Shown: positions 1 through 6,332 of the stretch, piece after piece | Numbering within the stretch: position 1 is the first letter of the stretch | How the letters are laid out: each line of letters starts with the position of its first letter | Assembly: GCA_964371555.1 (NCBI GenBank) | Contig: CAYJMQ010000071.1 | Coordinates: forward strand, 1-6,353 | DNA from: CAYJMQ01 sp964371555 | Lineage (GTDB): Bacteria > Bdellovibrionota > JACOXK01 > 2-02-FULL-40-11 | DNA: 6,353 nt | Direction of reading: 5' to 3' | Program-made: the position numbers and the translations under genes | The notes under the pieces: generated by a model | What the model was told of the DNA's origin: nothing | The model's input: the letters and a program-made list of their open reading frames with translations, nothing else | Databases searched by the model: none

Positions 1-16
1 TTTAAATTTCACAAAC

Positions 17-655
17 TCATGAGAGGCTTTGGGTCAAGAGCTCTATAACCTCCTCATCTGAGGTCTGATCAAAGATTTCATAAAAGGCCCCGACTGCGCC
101 AAAAAATGCCGGTATGTCGAGACAGACAATCTCATCCGCTTCTTTTCGCAGTTTTTCGATGGTTTCTGCCGGAGCCACGGGGACCGCAACAATGATCTTT
201 TTTGCATGCCTGCCTTTTGCCGAATGAATGGCCGCTTTCATCGTAGCGCCCGTGGCGAGGCCGTCATCGATTAAGATCACCACTTTTCCTTTGAGGGAAA
301 GGGGTGGACGATTTTTCCGGTACCGGTTTAGGCGATCCTCTGCCAGTTTCTGTTCTTTAACTTTTTCTGTATCGATATAGTCTTGAGTTACGCCCAGACT
401 ATCAATGATCTCTTCATTTAAAACCGTGTGCCCCAATTCATCTGTTGCCCCAATGGCAAGCTCATGATTCATCGGCGCTCCAATTTTTCGCGTTACCATG
501 ACATCGAGCGCAAGGTGAAGAGCCTCCGCAACTTCGGCGGCGACAACCACCCCCCCTCGTGGCAGCCCAAGAACAATCGCCTTTTTATCCTCTCTATATT
601 TTATGAGCGCGTGAGAGAGTTTCTGTCCCGCTTCATGTCTGTCACGAAAGATCAT
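17..655 (-). CDS. Phosphoribosyltransferase-domain protein
   Basis: This is a 212-residue type I phosphoribosyltransferase-fold protein. The PRPP-binding signature VVILIDDGLATGAT is at residues 125-138, with paired Asp followed by the phosphate-binding loop. An N-terminal LPRGGVVVA segment (31-39) and the TRKIGAP stretch (55-61) are typical of the stand-alone family often annotated simply as 'phosphoribosyltransferase'. The physiological substrate of this family is not established, and no base-specificity motif points to hypoxanthine, uracil or orotate, so no gene symbol is given. It appears complete and cytosolic, with no signal peptide or membrane segment. Its ATG overlaps the stop of the upstream CapA-like gene by 4 bases (ATGA, 652-655), so it is very probably the second gene of a coupled two-gene unit. 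Only 16 bases follow its stop, so no terminator can be judged. Confidence 0.92.
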   Translation of the reverse strand: MIFRDRHEAGQKLSHALIKYREDKKAIVLGLPRGGVVVAAEVAEALHLALDVMVTRKIGAPMNHELAIGATDELGHTVLNEEIIDSLGVTQDYIDTEKVKEQKLAEDRLNRYRKNRPPLSLKGKVVILIDDGLATGATMKAAIHSAKGRHAKKIIVAVPVAPAETIEKLRKEADEIVCLDIPAFFGAVGAFYEIFDQTSDEEVIELLTQSLS

Positions 656-1665
656 TTTGGATAGATCCCCAACTTATCTTTTTCAACGACAATTTTTGTG
701 CCAAATGGAGTTGATCGTTCCTGAAGCCGCTTTGCAACTGCGTTAAAAACATTTTGAGGAGCGATATGGACCGATGCATAAGTTAAAAGAACAGGGAAAA
801 GCCCGATTTTTTCTAATTTTTTCTCTTTAAAATGGATAAAATAGATCATCTGTTGATCGATGTAGTTGCTAATCGCATAGTCGTCGATAAAGTCGCCGGT
901 ATCGTAAAAAATCGGCTTTCCGTTGTAGATCTCAATCCCCTGAAAAACATGTGCGGAATGACCATGGAAGATGTCAACCCCCAGATCAATGACTGCGTGT
1001 GCGAATGATACAAATTGTTCTGAGGGATAAGTTATCATATTGGGGCCCCAGTGCGCGGAAAAGACAATCAGATCGGCCTCTTTCTTTTTTGCCAATGCGA
1101 TCGATTCTTTAACGCGCGCCATGGTTTTATTATCGGTTTGAATAGGAATGTAATTTATCCCGGGGGAATTGGAGGCTTCCCATTCAGGCATATTATCGGT
1201 GAAAGAGAGGAATGTAATTTTCATCCCGTTTTTTTCTATAACGGCAGGTTCGAGCGCCTCTTTGAGATTCTGACCAGCGCCGGCGAAAGCAATTTCTGCT
1301 TTTTTAAGCCGGTCGAGCATGTCGAGCATAGCCGGGACATCGTAATCAAGCGTGTGGTTATTGGCCAAAGAGACATAATCTACGCCCCCCCTTTTTAGCG
1401 TTTCTATCGCAATAGGGGCGGCCCTGAAATGAAAGACCTTTGGGGTTGTGATCCAGGGGGAGCCTTTGTCTGAGATGACGCATTCCAGATTGATGGCGAA
1501 AAGATCGGCTTTTCTTATGAGAGGAAGCGCATTTCCCCAGCAATGGAGAGCCCCTTTTTCCAGCAGGACATCATTGACTCCTCTTCCAAGCATGACATCC
1601 CCTGTGAAGGCGATTGAGATTTTTCTTTCCCCGGTTTCCAATGATCCATGCCCCTCCTGATGCAT
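652..1665 (-). CDS. CapA-family (PGA_cap) metallophosphoesterase-like protein
   Basis: This protein of up to 337 residues has the CapA/PgsA fold, related to calcineurin-like metallophosphoesterases. Visible motifs in order are GDVMLGRG (22-29), NLE (59-61), LANNHTLDYD (100-109), AHWGPN (204-209), HGHSAHVFQGIE (234-245) and YDTGDFIDDY (254-263). The conserved Asp, Asn and His residues expected to form the metal site are all present. Family members were named for poly-gamma-glutamate capsule synthesis, but most homologues outside capsule operons have no proven function, and no capB/capC partner is seen here. Unlike membrane-anchored CapA, there is no N-terminal hydrophobic segment, so a cytosolic location is inferred. 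The ATG at 1665 is the longest start. A TTG at 1641 (329 residues, beginning ETGERKISIAFTGD after the initiator) sits 9 bases after AGGAGGGG and is the more likely true start. The gene is coupled by ATGA to the phosphoribosyltransferase downstream. Confidence 0.92.
   Translation of the reverse strand: MHQEGHGSLETGERKISIAFTGDVMLGRGVNDVLLEKGALHCWGNALPLIRKADLFAINLECVISDKGSPWITTPKVFHFRAAPIAIETLKRGGVDYVSLANNHTLDYDVPAMLDMLDRLKKAEIAFAGAGQNLKEALEPAVIEKNGMKITFLSFTDNMPEWEASNSPGINYIPIQTDNKTMARVKESIALAKKKEADLIVFSAHWGPNMITYPSEQFVSFAHAVIDLGVDIFHGHSAHVFQGIEIYNGKPIFYDTGDFIDDYAISNYIDQQMIYFIHFKEKKLEKIGLFPVLLTYASVHIAPQNVFNAVAKRLQERSTPFGTKIVVEKDKLGIYPK
1651..1658 (-). promoter_or_regulatory. Strong Shine-Dalgarno inside the longest CapA reading frame
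   Basis: On the minus strand AGGAGGGG reads from 1658 to 1651, nine bases before a TTG codon at 1641-1639. The upstream ATG at 1665 has no ribosome-binding site and would lie only about 9 bases from the predicted transcript start. This favours TTG at 1641 as the real start of the CapA-like gene. Confidence 0.6.
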
Positions 1666-1680
1666 TATTCTATACCAAAA

Positions 1681-1709
1681 ATTATATGATTTCTTCTATA
1701 ATGAGTGAA
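1681..1709 (-). promoter_or_regulatory. Predicted sigma-70-type promoter for the CapA/PRTase unit
   Basis: On the minus strand, TTCACT (1709-1704, four of six matches to TTGACA) is followed after exactly 17 bases by a perfect TATAAT (1686-1681). A transcript would start near 1674, giving about 33 bases of leader before the TTG start at 1641 and including its Shine-Dalgarno. This is seen by eye only. AT-rich intergenic DNA yields such boxes by chance, but the spacing and position fit well. Confidence 0.5.
1697..1702 (+). promoter_or_regulatory. Candidate -10 box for the hydrolase-rtcB-cmk-ispH operon
   Basis: A perfect TATAAT lies only 10 bases before the GTG start at 1712, so a transcript from it would be leaderless or nearly so. 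No convincing -35 box is found 16-18 bases upstream (ACCAAA or similar). A second weaker box, TATGAT, lies at 1685-1690. The real promoter could be either of these, or could lie further upstream inside the CapA gene. Confidence 0.35.
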
Positions 1710-1711
1710 CC

Positions 1712-2401
1712 GTGACAACACTCCCCCCAGCTCATTTAAAAGAGGGGTCGGTTCAGATTGACCTTGGTTCAGTAATCCTTGAGGGGAACCTTTGTATGCC
1801 CACCGCAGGTGCGAAGGCGATTGTTATTTTCGCGCATGGGAGTGGGAGCAGCCGGCTAAGCCCCAGGAATCAACTTGTGGCAAAAGTTTTGGAAGGCGCT
1901 GGTTTGGGGACATTGCTCTTTGATTTACTGACGAAGGAAGAAGACCAAACTTACTCGAACCGCTTTGACATTCCTCTTTTGACAAGACGACTGATTGAGA
2001 CCACTCAGTGGCTTCTTAAGAAAGAGCTGCAGCTCGCCGAGCCGCCGCTCATTGAGACAATGGCTTCCATGAAACTTGGTTATTTTGGAGCGAGCACGGG
2101 GGCCGCCTCCGCCCTTGAGGCGGAAGTGCGCTTAAATGGCCTGATCTCTGCTGTTGTTTCACGCGGGGGGCGTCCCGATTTGGCAAATAAATTTCTGGAT
2201 AAAGTAAAAGCCCCCACCCTTTTTATTGTGGGGGGGAATGATCGGGCTGTTATTGAACTCAATAAAAAGGCTTTTGAAAAACTTCGTTGTGAAAAGGATT
2301 TGGCGATTATTCCCGGGGCATCTCATTTATTTGAAGAGGCGGGCACATTGGAGCAGGCGGCGGAAAAAGCAAAAGAGTGGTTTTTGAGATTTCTTATATG
2401 A
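1712..2401 (+). CDS. Alpha/beta hydrolase, dienelactone hydrolase-like
   Basis: This 229-residue cytosolic alpha/beta hydrolase has a complete catalytic set. There is an oxyanion-hole HGSGSS (42-47), a nucleophile elbow GASTG (126-130) with Ser128, the acid in GGND (Asp177), and the base in GASHLF (His205). The beginning (VILEGNLCMP, then AIVIFAHGSGSSRLSPRN) matches the family annotated as dienelactone hydrolase-like and often found beside or fused to phosphoribosyltransferases. The natural substrate is unknown. The start is GTG at 1712, which keeps the full first beta strand. The upstream ATG at 1701 is closed by TGA after four codons. The Shine-Dalgarno is weak. The stop at 2399-2401 overlaps the ATG of rtcB (ATGA, 2398-2401), indicating translational coupling to the RNA ligase gene. 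It diverges from the CapA/PRTase pair across a 46-base gap. Confidence 0.88.
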   Translation: MTTLPPAHLKEGSVQIDLGSVILEGNLCMPTAGAKAIVIFAHGSGSSRLSPRNQLVAKVLEGAGLGTLLFDLLTKEEDQTYSNRFDIPLLTRRLIETTQWLLKKELQLAEPPLIETMASMKLGYFGASTGAASALEAEVRLNGLISAVVSRGGRPDLANKFLDKVKAPTLFIVGGNDRAVIELNKKAFEKLRCEKDLAIIPGASHLFEEAGTLEQAAEKAKEWFLRFLI

Positions 2402-5355
2402 TCGACAAAAAAAAGATAAAAAAGATATCTGATTATCTTTGGGAGATTCCAAAAGATTATCGTCAAGGGATGAATGTGCCTGCCCGGATTTACGCGACAG
2501 AGAAGATGCTGGATGAAGTCTTTCGGGATCAATCACTTGAACAGCTTGTGAATGTGACGCATCTTCCGGGTATTCAGAAAGCAGCTTTGGTAATGCCTGA
2601 TGCTCATGAAGGATATGGATTTCCTATTGGGGGAGTTGCGGCCATGAGAGATACGGACGGTGTGATCTCACCTGGCGGCGTCGGGTACGATATCAACTGC
2701 CTTAACCCTGAAGCAGTGGTGTCTTTGCCTTTTGGAACTTATTTAAAAATAAAAGATTTAGAGTATCTGTGGGAGAAAATCAGAATTAATTTGATCCAAA
2801 AAAGCAGTTGTAGTCTTTTAAATAGCGATCTTGTTTCATTCTTTTCACGTTACGCAACAGAAGCTCTTTATCACATAAAAACAAGATTCGGTTTTTCCAT
2901 TAAAGTGACAGGTGATCATCCTTTATATACATTCGGTGGAGCAATGAAGCGTGCAAATGAATTAAAAGCAGGCGAGAAAGTTGTTTTGTATCCCTTTCAA
3001 GGTATTCCTTTCGAAGAGCCTTCTCAGGAAATTATTTATGATGATCAGATGGTTTTTAAAATATGCGAACAACTGGGTCTGACAAATGCGGGGAGTCGTC
3101 TATCACAGATCGTTCGGTGGCTGGAAGAGAAAAATTTGAAGACATTGAGATACAGTTCACCTCAGCTACCCGTTTTAATTAAAACTTTGGGTTTGCTGTT
3201 TGGCGATGGAACGATGAATTTAGTTGGAAAAGATAAAGGAGGACTTGTCTCTTTTTATGGAAGATATGAAGATTTAGCGATATTGAAGTCAGAACTGGAA
3301 AGCATAGGTATTTCCGGGCAAATCTATTCCCGGTTTCGTAAACACGATATCAAAGGCTATCATTATAAAGGAGGACAATTTTCAACCATTGAACACCGGT
3401 TTCAAAGTGGTTCAACCAGTTTGGTGCTTCTTTTGCATCTCTTAGGGGCGCCCCTGGGAAACAAAACAAACCAATGCTTTTCATTTCCTTCCTGGATTAA
3501 AAAGGCGCCTCTTTGGCAAAAGAGATTGTTCCTGGCCTCTTTTTTTGGGGCTGAAATGTCGAAACCTGCTACTTTGAATAAATATAATTTTAATATGCCG
3601 ACTTTAAATATGAATAAAGCAATTCATCTTAAGGAAAATGCGATTGAATTTTTTAAAGATATCCAATCCATTCTTCTGGAATTCGGTGTCCTATGTTCTG
3701 AAATTGTTGAGGTGCCAAAATTGGGTAAGGTCGGTGAAACAACTGGTTTAAGATTTCACATAAGGAGCACTTCTGAAAATTTAATCCAATTTTTTCAAAC
3801 AGTCAGCTTTGAATATCATCGGGAGAAGCAACAGTTAGCTAATCTGGCTGTCGCCTATTTGAAATATAAAGAGAAGACCAAATTGTTAAGGAAAGAGACG
3901 AGAACAACGGTAAGGCAACTTTATCATCAGAGATTGAACATTAGTGCATTGGTTTGTCAATTTGAAACCGTATATACGCCTGATCAGTTCCTCCGTCACT
4001 CAGTCTGGACAGATCGACAGGATCCAAGAATTGCTTTCGATTTTCCTTCTTTTGATGAATTTATTTCTCAGTATGGTTTTGGAGATCATGGGTTTGTTGT
4101 TGACGAAGTCGAATCGATAGAGAAAGAGCCATATCATGGTTTGGTTTATGATCTCACTGTAAATCACCCTGATCATAATTTCATTGCAGATCATTTTGTT
4201 GTTTCGAACTGCGGCATACGTCTTCTCAAATCCGAACACCGATTAGAAGAGCTAAAACCGCATCTTGAAAAATTAGCACATGAAATGAATCGGCAGGTGC
4301 CGTCGGGCGTTGGGCGGGGTGGGCGATTGAAATTCAATAAACAAGATATGGATAAAGTTTTAAAAGAAGGGGCGCCGTGGCTTGTTAAGCAGGGATACGG
4401 TGAAAAAGAGGATCCACAATATCTTGAATCGTATGGATCGCTTCCCAATGCCGATCCTCAAGTTGTTTCAAATCAGGCGAAGAATCGCGGCAGTGATCAG
4501 CTGGGGACAATGGGGGCTGGAAACCATTTTGTTGAAATCGATCGCGTCAGTCAGATCTTTGATGAAGAAGTTGCCCGCGCATTTGGCCTTTTTAAAGATC
4601 AATTGGTTGTTTTAATTCATACAGGATCGCGTGGGCTTGGCCATCAGATCTGTACCGATTTTCTTCGTGTTATGGCCAATGCGATGCCGAAATATAAAAT
4701 TACGATACCCGACCGCCAGCTTGCGTGTGTCCCTTTCTCTTCGCCAGAGGGGAAAGATTATTTCAACGCGATGGCGGCGGCGGCGAACTTTGCGTGGGCG
4801 AATCGGCAGATGATCACCTGGGAGGTTCGGCAGGCGTGGAAAAATATTTTGGGGGGTGAAGCGGGGAATCTCTCGACTCTCTATGATGTCGCGCATAACA
4901 TCGCAAAAATCGAAGAGCATGAAATCGATGGAAAACAAATGAAGCTGATTGTGCACCGGAAAGGGGCCACACGCGCGTTTGGTCCTGGAAACCCGGATCT
5001 CGCGCCGGAATATAAAAAGGTGGGACAGCCGGTGCTGATTCCTGGCAGCATGGGGACCGCTTCTTATGTGCTCGTCGGAACAGAACAGGCGATGAAAGAA
5101 TCGTTTGGATCGAGTTGCCATGGGGCGGGGCGTCGCATGTCGCGTCATGCCGCGATCAGGGAGGTTCAGGGGCACGAGCTCCGCAAGCAACTCGAAAAAC
5201 AGGGGATCATTATTGAGTGCGCGTCAAATCGCGGTCTTGCCGAAGAAGCCCCTACTGCCTACAAAGATGTGCACGATGTTGTCGATGTTGTCGACCGCGC
5301 CGGCATTGCCAGGAAGGTCGCTTGCCTGCGGCCGGTGGCTGTGATTAAGGGATAG
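2398..5355 (+). CDS. rtcB: RtcB, GTP-dependent 3'-5' RNA ligase, with intein
   Basis: RtcB joins RNA 3'-phosphate or 2',3'-cyclic phosphate ends to 5'-OH ends using GTP and Mn2+, in RNA repair or tRNA ligation. The 985-residue precursor consists of an N-extein (1-100), an intein (101-604) and a C-extein (605-985). The mature ligase would be 481 residues, the length known for the Pyrococcus horikoshii enzyme. Active-site residues are all present: Asp98 in GYDIN, Cys605, Asn709/His710/Glu713 in GAGNHFVE, His741 in IHTGSRG, His833 in DVAHN, the guanylylated His908 in CHGAGR, and Lys984 before the final Gly. After removing the intein the last two fall at 404 and 480, as in P. horikoshii. ATG at 2398 is chosen over an in-frame GTG at 2377 because it makes an ATGA overlap with the hydrolase stop and gives a normal N-terminus. 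No archease gene is seen in the window. Confidence 0.97.
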   Translation: MIDKKKIKKISDYLWEIPKDYRQGMNVPARIYATEKMLDEVFRDQSLEQLVNVTHLPGIQKAALVMPDAHEGYGFPIGGVAAMRDTDGVISPGGVGYDINCLNPEAVVSLPFGTYLKIKDLEYLWEKIRINLIQKSSCSLLNSDLVSFFSRYATEALYHIKTRFGFSIKVTGDHPLYTFGGAMKRANELKAGEKVVLYPFQGIPFEEPSQEIIYDDQMVFKICEQLGLTNAGSRLSQIVRWLEEKNLKTLRYSSPQLPVLIKTLGLLFGDGTMNLVGKDKGGLVSFYGRYEDLAILKSELESIGISGQIYSRFRKHDIKGYHYKGGQFSTIEHRFQSGSTSLVLLLHLLGAPLGNKTNQCFSFPSWIKKAPLWQKRLFLASFFGAEMSKPATLNKYNFNMPTLNMNKAIHLKENAIEFFKDIQSILLEFGVLCSEIVEVPKLGKVGETTGLRFHIRSTSENLIQFFQTVSFEYHREKQQLANLAVAYLKYKEKTKLLRKETRTTVRQLYHQRLNISALVCQFETVYTPDQFLRHSVWTDRQDPRIAFDFPSFDEFISQYGFGDHGFVVDEVESIEKEPYHGLVYDLTVNHPDHNFIADHFVVSNCGIRLLKSEHRLEELKPHLEKLAHEMNRQVPSGVGRGGRLKFNKQDMDKVLKEGAPWLVKQGYGEKEDPQYLESYGSLPNADPQVVSNQAKNRGSDQLGTMGAGNHFVEIDRVSQIFDEEVARAFGLFKDQLVVLIHTGSRGLGHQICTDFLRVMANAMPKYKITIPDRQLACVPFSSPEGKDYFNAMAAAANFAWANRQMITWEVRQAWKNILGGEAGNLSTLYDVAHNIAKIEEHEIDGKQMKLIVHRKGATRAFGPGNPDLAPEYKKVGQPVLIPGSMGTASYVLVGTEQAMKESFGSSCHGAGRRMSRHAAIREVQGHELRKQLEKQGIIIECASNRGLAEEAPTAYKDVHDVVDVVDRAGIARKVACLRPVAVIKG
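2698..4209 (+). mobile_element. Intein in RtcB with homing endonuclease domain
   Basis: A 504-residue in-frame insertion interrupts RtcB exactly between GYDIN and the metal-binding Cys of CGIRLL. Splicing blocks are recognisable. Block A begins CLNPEAVV with Cys101 as nucleophile. Block B is VTGDHPLYT with the Thr171-x-x-His174 pair. Block F is VYDLTV...HPDHNFIAD with Asp585 and His593. Block G is HFVVSN followed by Cys605. The terminal Asn604 and +1 Cys are canonical, but the penultimate residue is Ser603, where His is usual. Removal leaves a seamless RtcB. GC content is clearly lower than in the C-extein: the 60 bases from 3601 are about 22% GC, against about 53% for the 60 bases from 5221. 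This suggests separate acquisition. Inteins in archaeal RtcB proteins (for example P. horikoshii PH1602) are known, to my recollection at the same Cys. Confidence 0.96.
3184..3564 (+). other. LAGLIDADG (DOD) homing endonuclease motifs within the intein
   Basis: Two dodecapeptide motifs lie about 115 residues apart. The first is TLGLLFGDGT (precursor residues 263-272) with acidic Asp270. The second is LFLASFFGAEMS (377-388) with acidic Glu386. These two acids occupy the position that binds the catalytic metal in LAGLIDADG enzymes, so cleavage activity may be retained. The domain would cut intein-less rtcB alleles at the insertion site and drive homing. The domain outside the motifs diverges too much to place its borders exactly. 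It probably extends from about residue 250 to about 470. Confidence 0.85.
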
Positions 5356-5358
5356 GCC

Positions 5359-6033
5359 GTGGGGGTTCAAAAAAAATGGACGATCGTCATTGACGGCCCG
5401 GCTGGGGCGGGCAAAAGCACCGCAGCCAAGCTTTTTGCGGAACGTATTGGATATCTCTATTTGGATACGGGGGCAATCTACCGATGTGTAACGTGGGGGG
5501 CGTTAAAAAATAAAATTAAGGCGCGCAATTCAAAAAGGCTCTTTAATTTTTGCAGGAATTCAGAGATTGCTTTTTTTCCCGGGGAGAGCGGACAAAAAGT
5601 ATATTTTAATCATAAAGATGTGACTTCTTATATTCGCTCCGCCGAGGTGACGCGGCATGTTTCCGCCTATGCGAAACTTCCGGTGGTTCGAAAGGCGCTT
5701 CTCGGCCATCAGCGGGAGTTTGGAAAAAAAGGGGGGATTGTTGCCGAGGGGCGGGATTTGGGAACGGTTGTTTTCCCGAAGGCGGAACTGAAATTTTTTC
5801 TTGATGCGTCGCTGGGGGAGCGCGCGAAGAGAAGGCATTTGGAAATAAAAAAAGGGGATTTGGATCAGGTGAAGAAAGAGATTTACAGGCGGGATCGTAT
5901 CGATTCAAAGCGTGAGCTGGCCCCCTTAAAAAAAGCCAAAGATGCGCTTACCATTGATACAACCCCCCTCAATGTTGACCAGGTGGTGAGCCGCATGTAT
6001 AACGAATTTAAAAAGAGACGGGAAAAAGAGTGA
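5359..6033 (+). CDS. cmk: Cytidylate kinase (CMP/dCMP kinase)
   Basis: Cytidylate kinase phosphorylates CMP and dCMP to the diphosphates using ATP, in the cytosol, for nucleotide salvage and supply. The 224-residue length is normal for the bacterial family. Visible motifs are the P-loop GPAGAGKST (13-21), the nucleotide-binding LDTGAIYR (35-42), EGRDLGTVVFP (130-140) with Arg132 and Asp133 at the CMP site, FFLDAS, the lid region with ERAKRR, and RRDRIDSKRELAPL (177-190), all typical of Cmk. The start is GTG at 5359, three bases after the rtcB stop, with AAGGG at 5347-5351 as a plausible Shine-Dalgarno inside the end of rtcB. The stop overlaps the ispH start by 4 bases (GTGA, 6030-6033). The order cmk-ispH is widespread in bacteria. 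The gene appears intact. Confidence 0.97.
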   Translation: MGVQKKWTIVIDGPAGAGKSTAAKLFAERIGYLYLDTGAIYRCVTWGALKNKIKARNSKRLFNFCRNSEIAFFPGESGQKVYFNHKDVTSYIRSAEVTRHVSAYAKLPVVRKALLGHQREFGKKGGIVAEGRDLGTVVFPKAELKFFLDASLGERAKRRHLEIKKGDLDQVKKEIYRRDRIDSKRELAPLKKAKDALTIDTTPLNVDQVVSRMYNEFKKRREKE

Positions 6034-6332
6034 AAATTATTATCACAAAAAATGCCGGGGTCTGTTGGGGGGTCGAGCGTGCGATTGAGATGGCCTATCA
6101 GACCGTCGAAGAGACAACTGGAAAAATTGTAAGCCTTGGACCGCTGGTCCATAATCCCGAAGTGGTTCATGATTTTCAAAATAAGGGGGTTCAGGTAACT
6201 TCGGGCTTGAGCGAAGTCGAAAATGCGACGGTTATTTTTCGTTCACACGGTGTCCCGGTCGATTTTTATGAAAAGGCGGAAGATCAAAATTTAAAAAATA
6301 TTTACGCGACTTGCCCGTTTTTAAAGCGTTAA
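6030..6332 (+). CDS. ispH: IspH N-terminal part (HMBPP reductase), truncated or frameshifted
   Basis: IspH is the last enzyme of the MEP isoprenoid pathway. It is an iron-sulfur protein that reduces HMBPP to IPP and DMAPP. The 100 residues read here carry the first [4Fe-4S] ligand Cys12 (AGVCWGV), substrate-contacting His41 (LVHN) and His73 (RSHGV), and the second cluster ligand Cys95 (ATCPF), at spacings matching the E. coli enzyme. The third Cys and the C-terminal two thirds are missing: a TAA at 6330 ends the frame just after ATCPFLKR, where the family normally continues for about 180 or more residues. The -1 frame after this point reads ALTKLLEGF, a plausible continuation, so a missing base near the T5 and A3 runs at 6318-6326 is likely. 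The GTG start overlaps the cmk stop. Only 21 bases follow the stop, so a genuine pseudogene cannot be told from a sequencing error. Confidence 0.88.
   Translation: MKIIITKNAGVCWGVERAIEMAYQTVEETTGKIVSLGPLVHNPEVVHDFQNKGVQVTSGLSEVENATVIFRSHGVPVDFYEKAEDQNLKNIYATCPFLKR

Noticed and set aside
2377..2397. Upstream in-frame GTG start for rtcB adding seven residues
   Set aside because: The ATG at 2398 makes an exact ATGA overlap with the hydrolase stop and matches normal RtcB N-termini. The extra residues lie inside the hydrolase gene and add nothing recognisable.
3233..3376. Two copies of ATAAAGGAGGAC (3233-3244 and 3365-3376) resembling strong ribosome-binding sites inside the intein
   Set aside because: Both are in-frame coding sequence (Lys-Gly-Gly). 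No start codon lies at a suitable distance with an open frame of its own, so internal initiation is not supported.
4612..5190. 192-codon open frame on the minus strand opposite rtcB
   Set aside because: It is antisense to the strongly conserved RtcB C-extein, rich in Arg/His/Pro in a way typical of shadow frames, and has no recognisable domain.
5560..5908. Open frames on the minus strand opposite cmk (5560-5838 and 5606-5908)
   Set aside because: They overlap each other and lie wholly within the conserved cmk gene. They show no domain, start signal or independent support.
6318..6330. Programmed -1 frameshift in ispH at the T5/A3 run
   Set aside because: The base before TTT TTA is G, so the classic X-XXY-YYZ slippery pattern is not met, and ispH is not known to be recoded. 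A simple indel is more likely.
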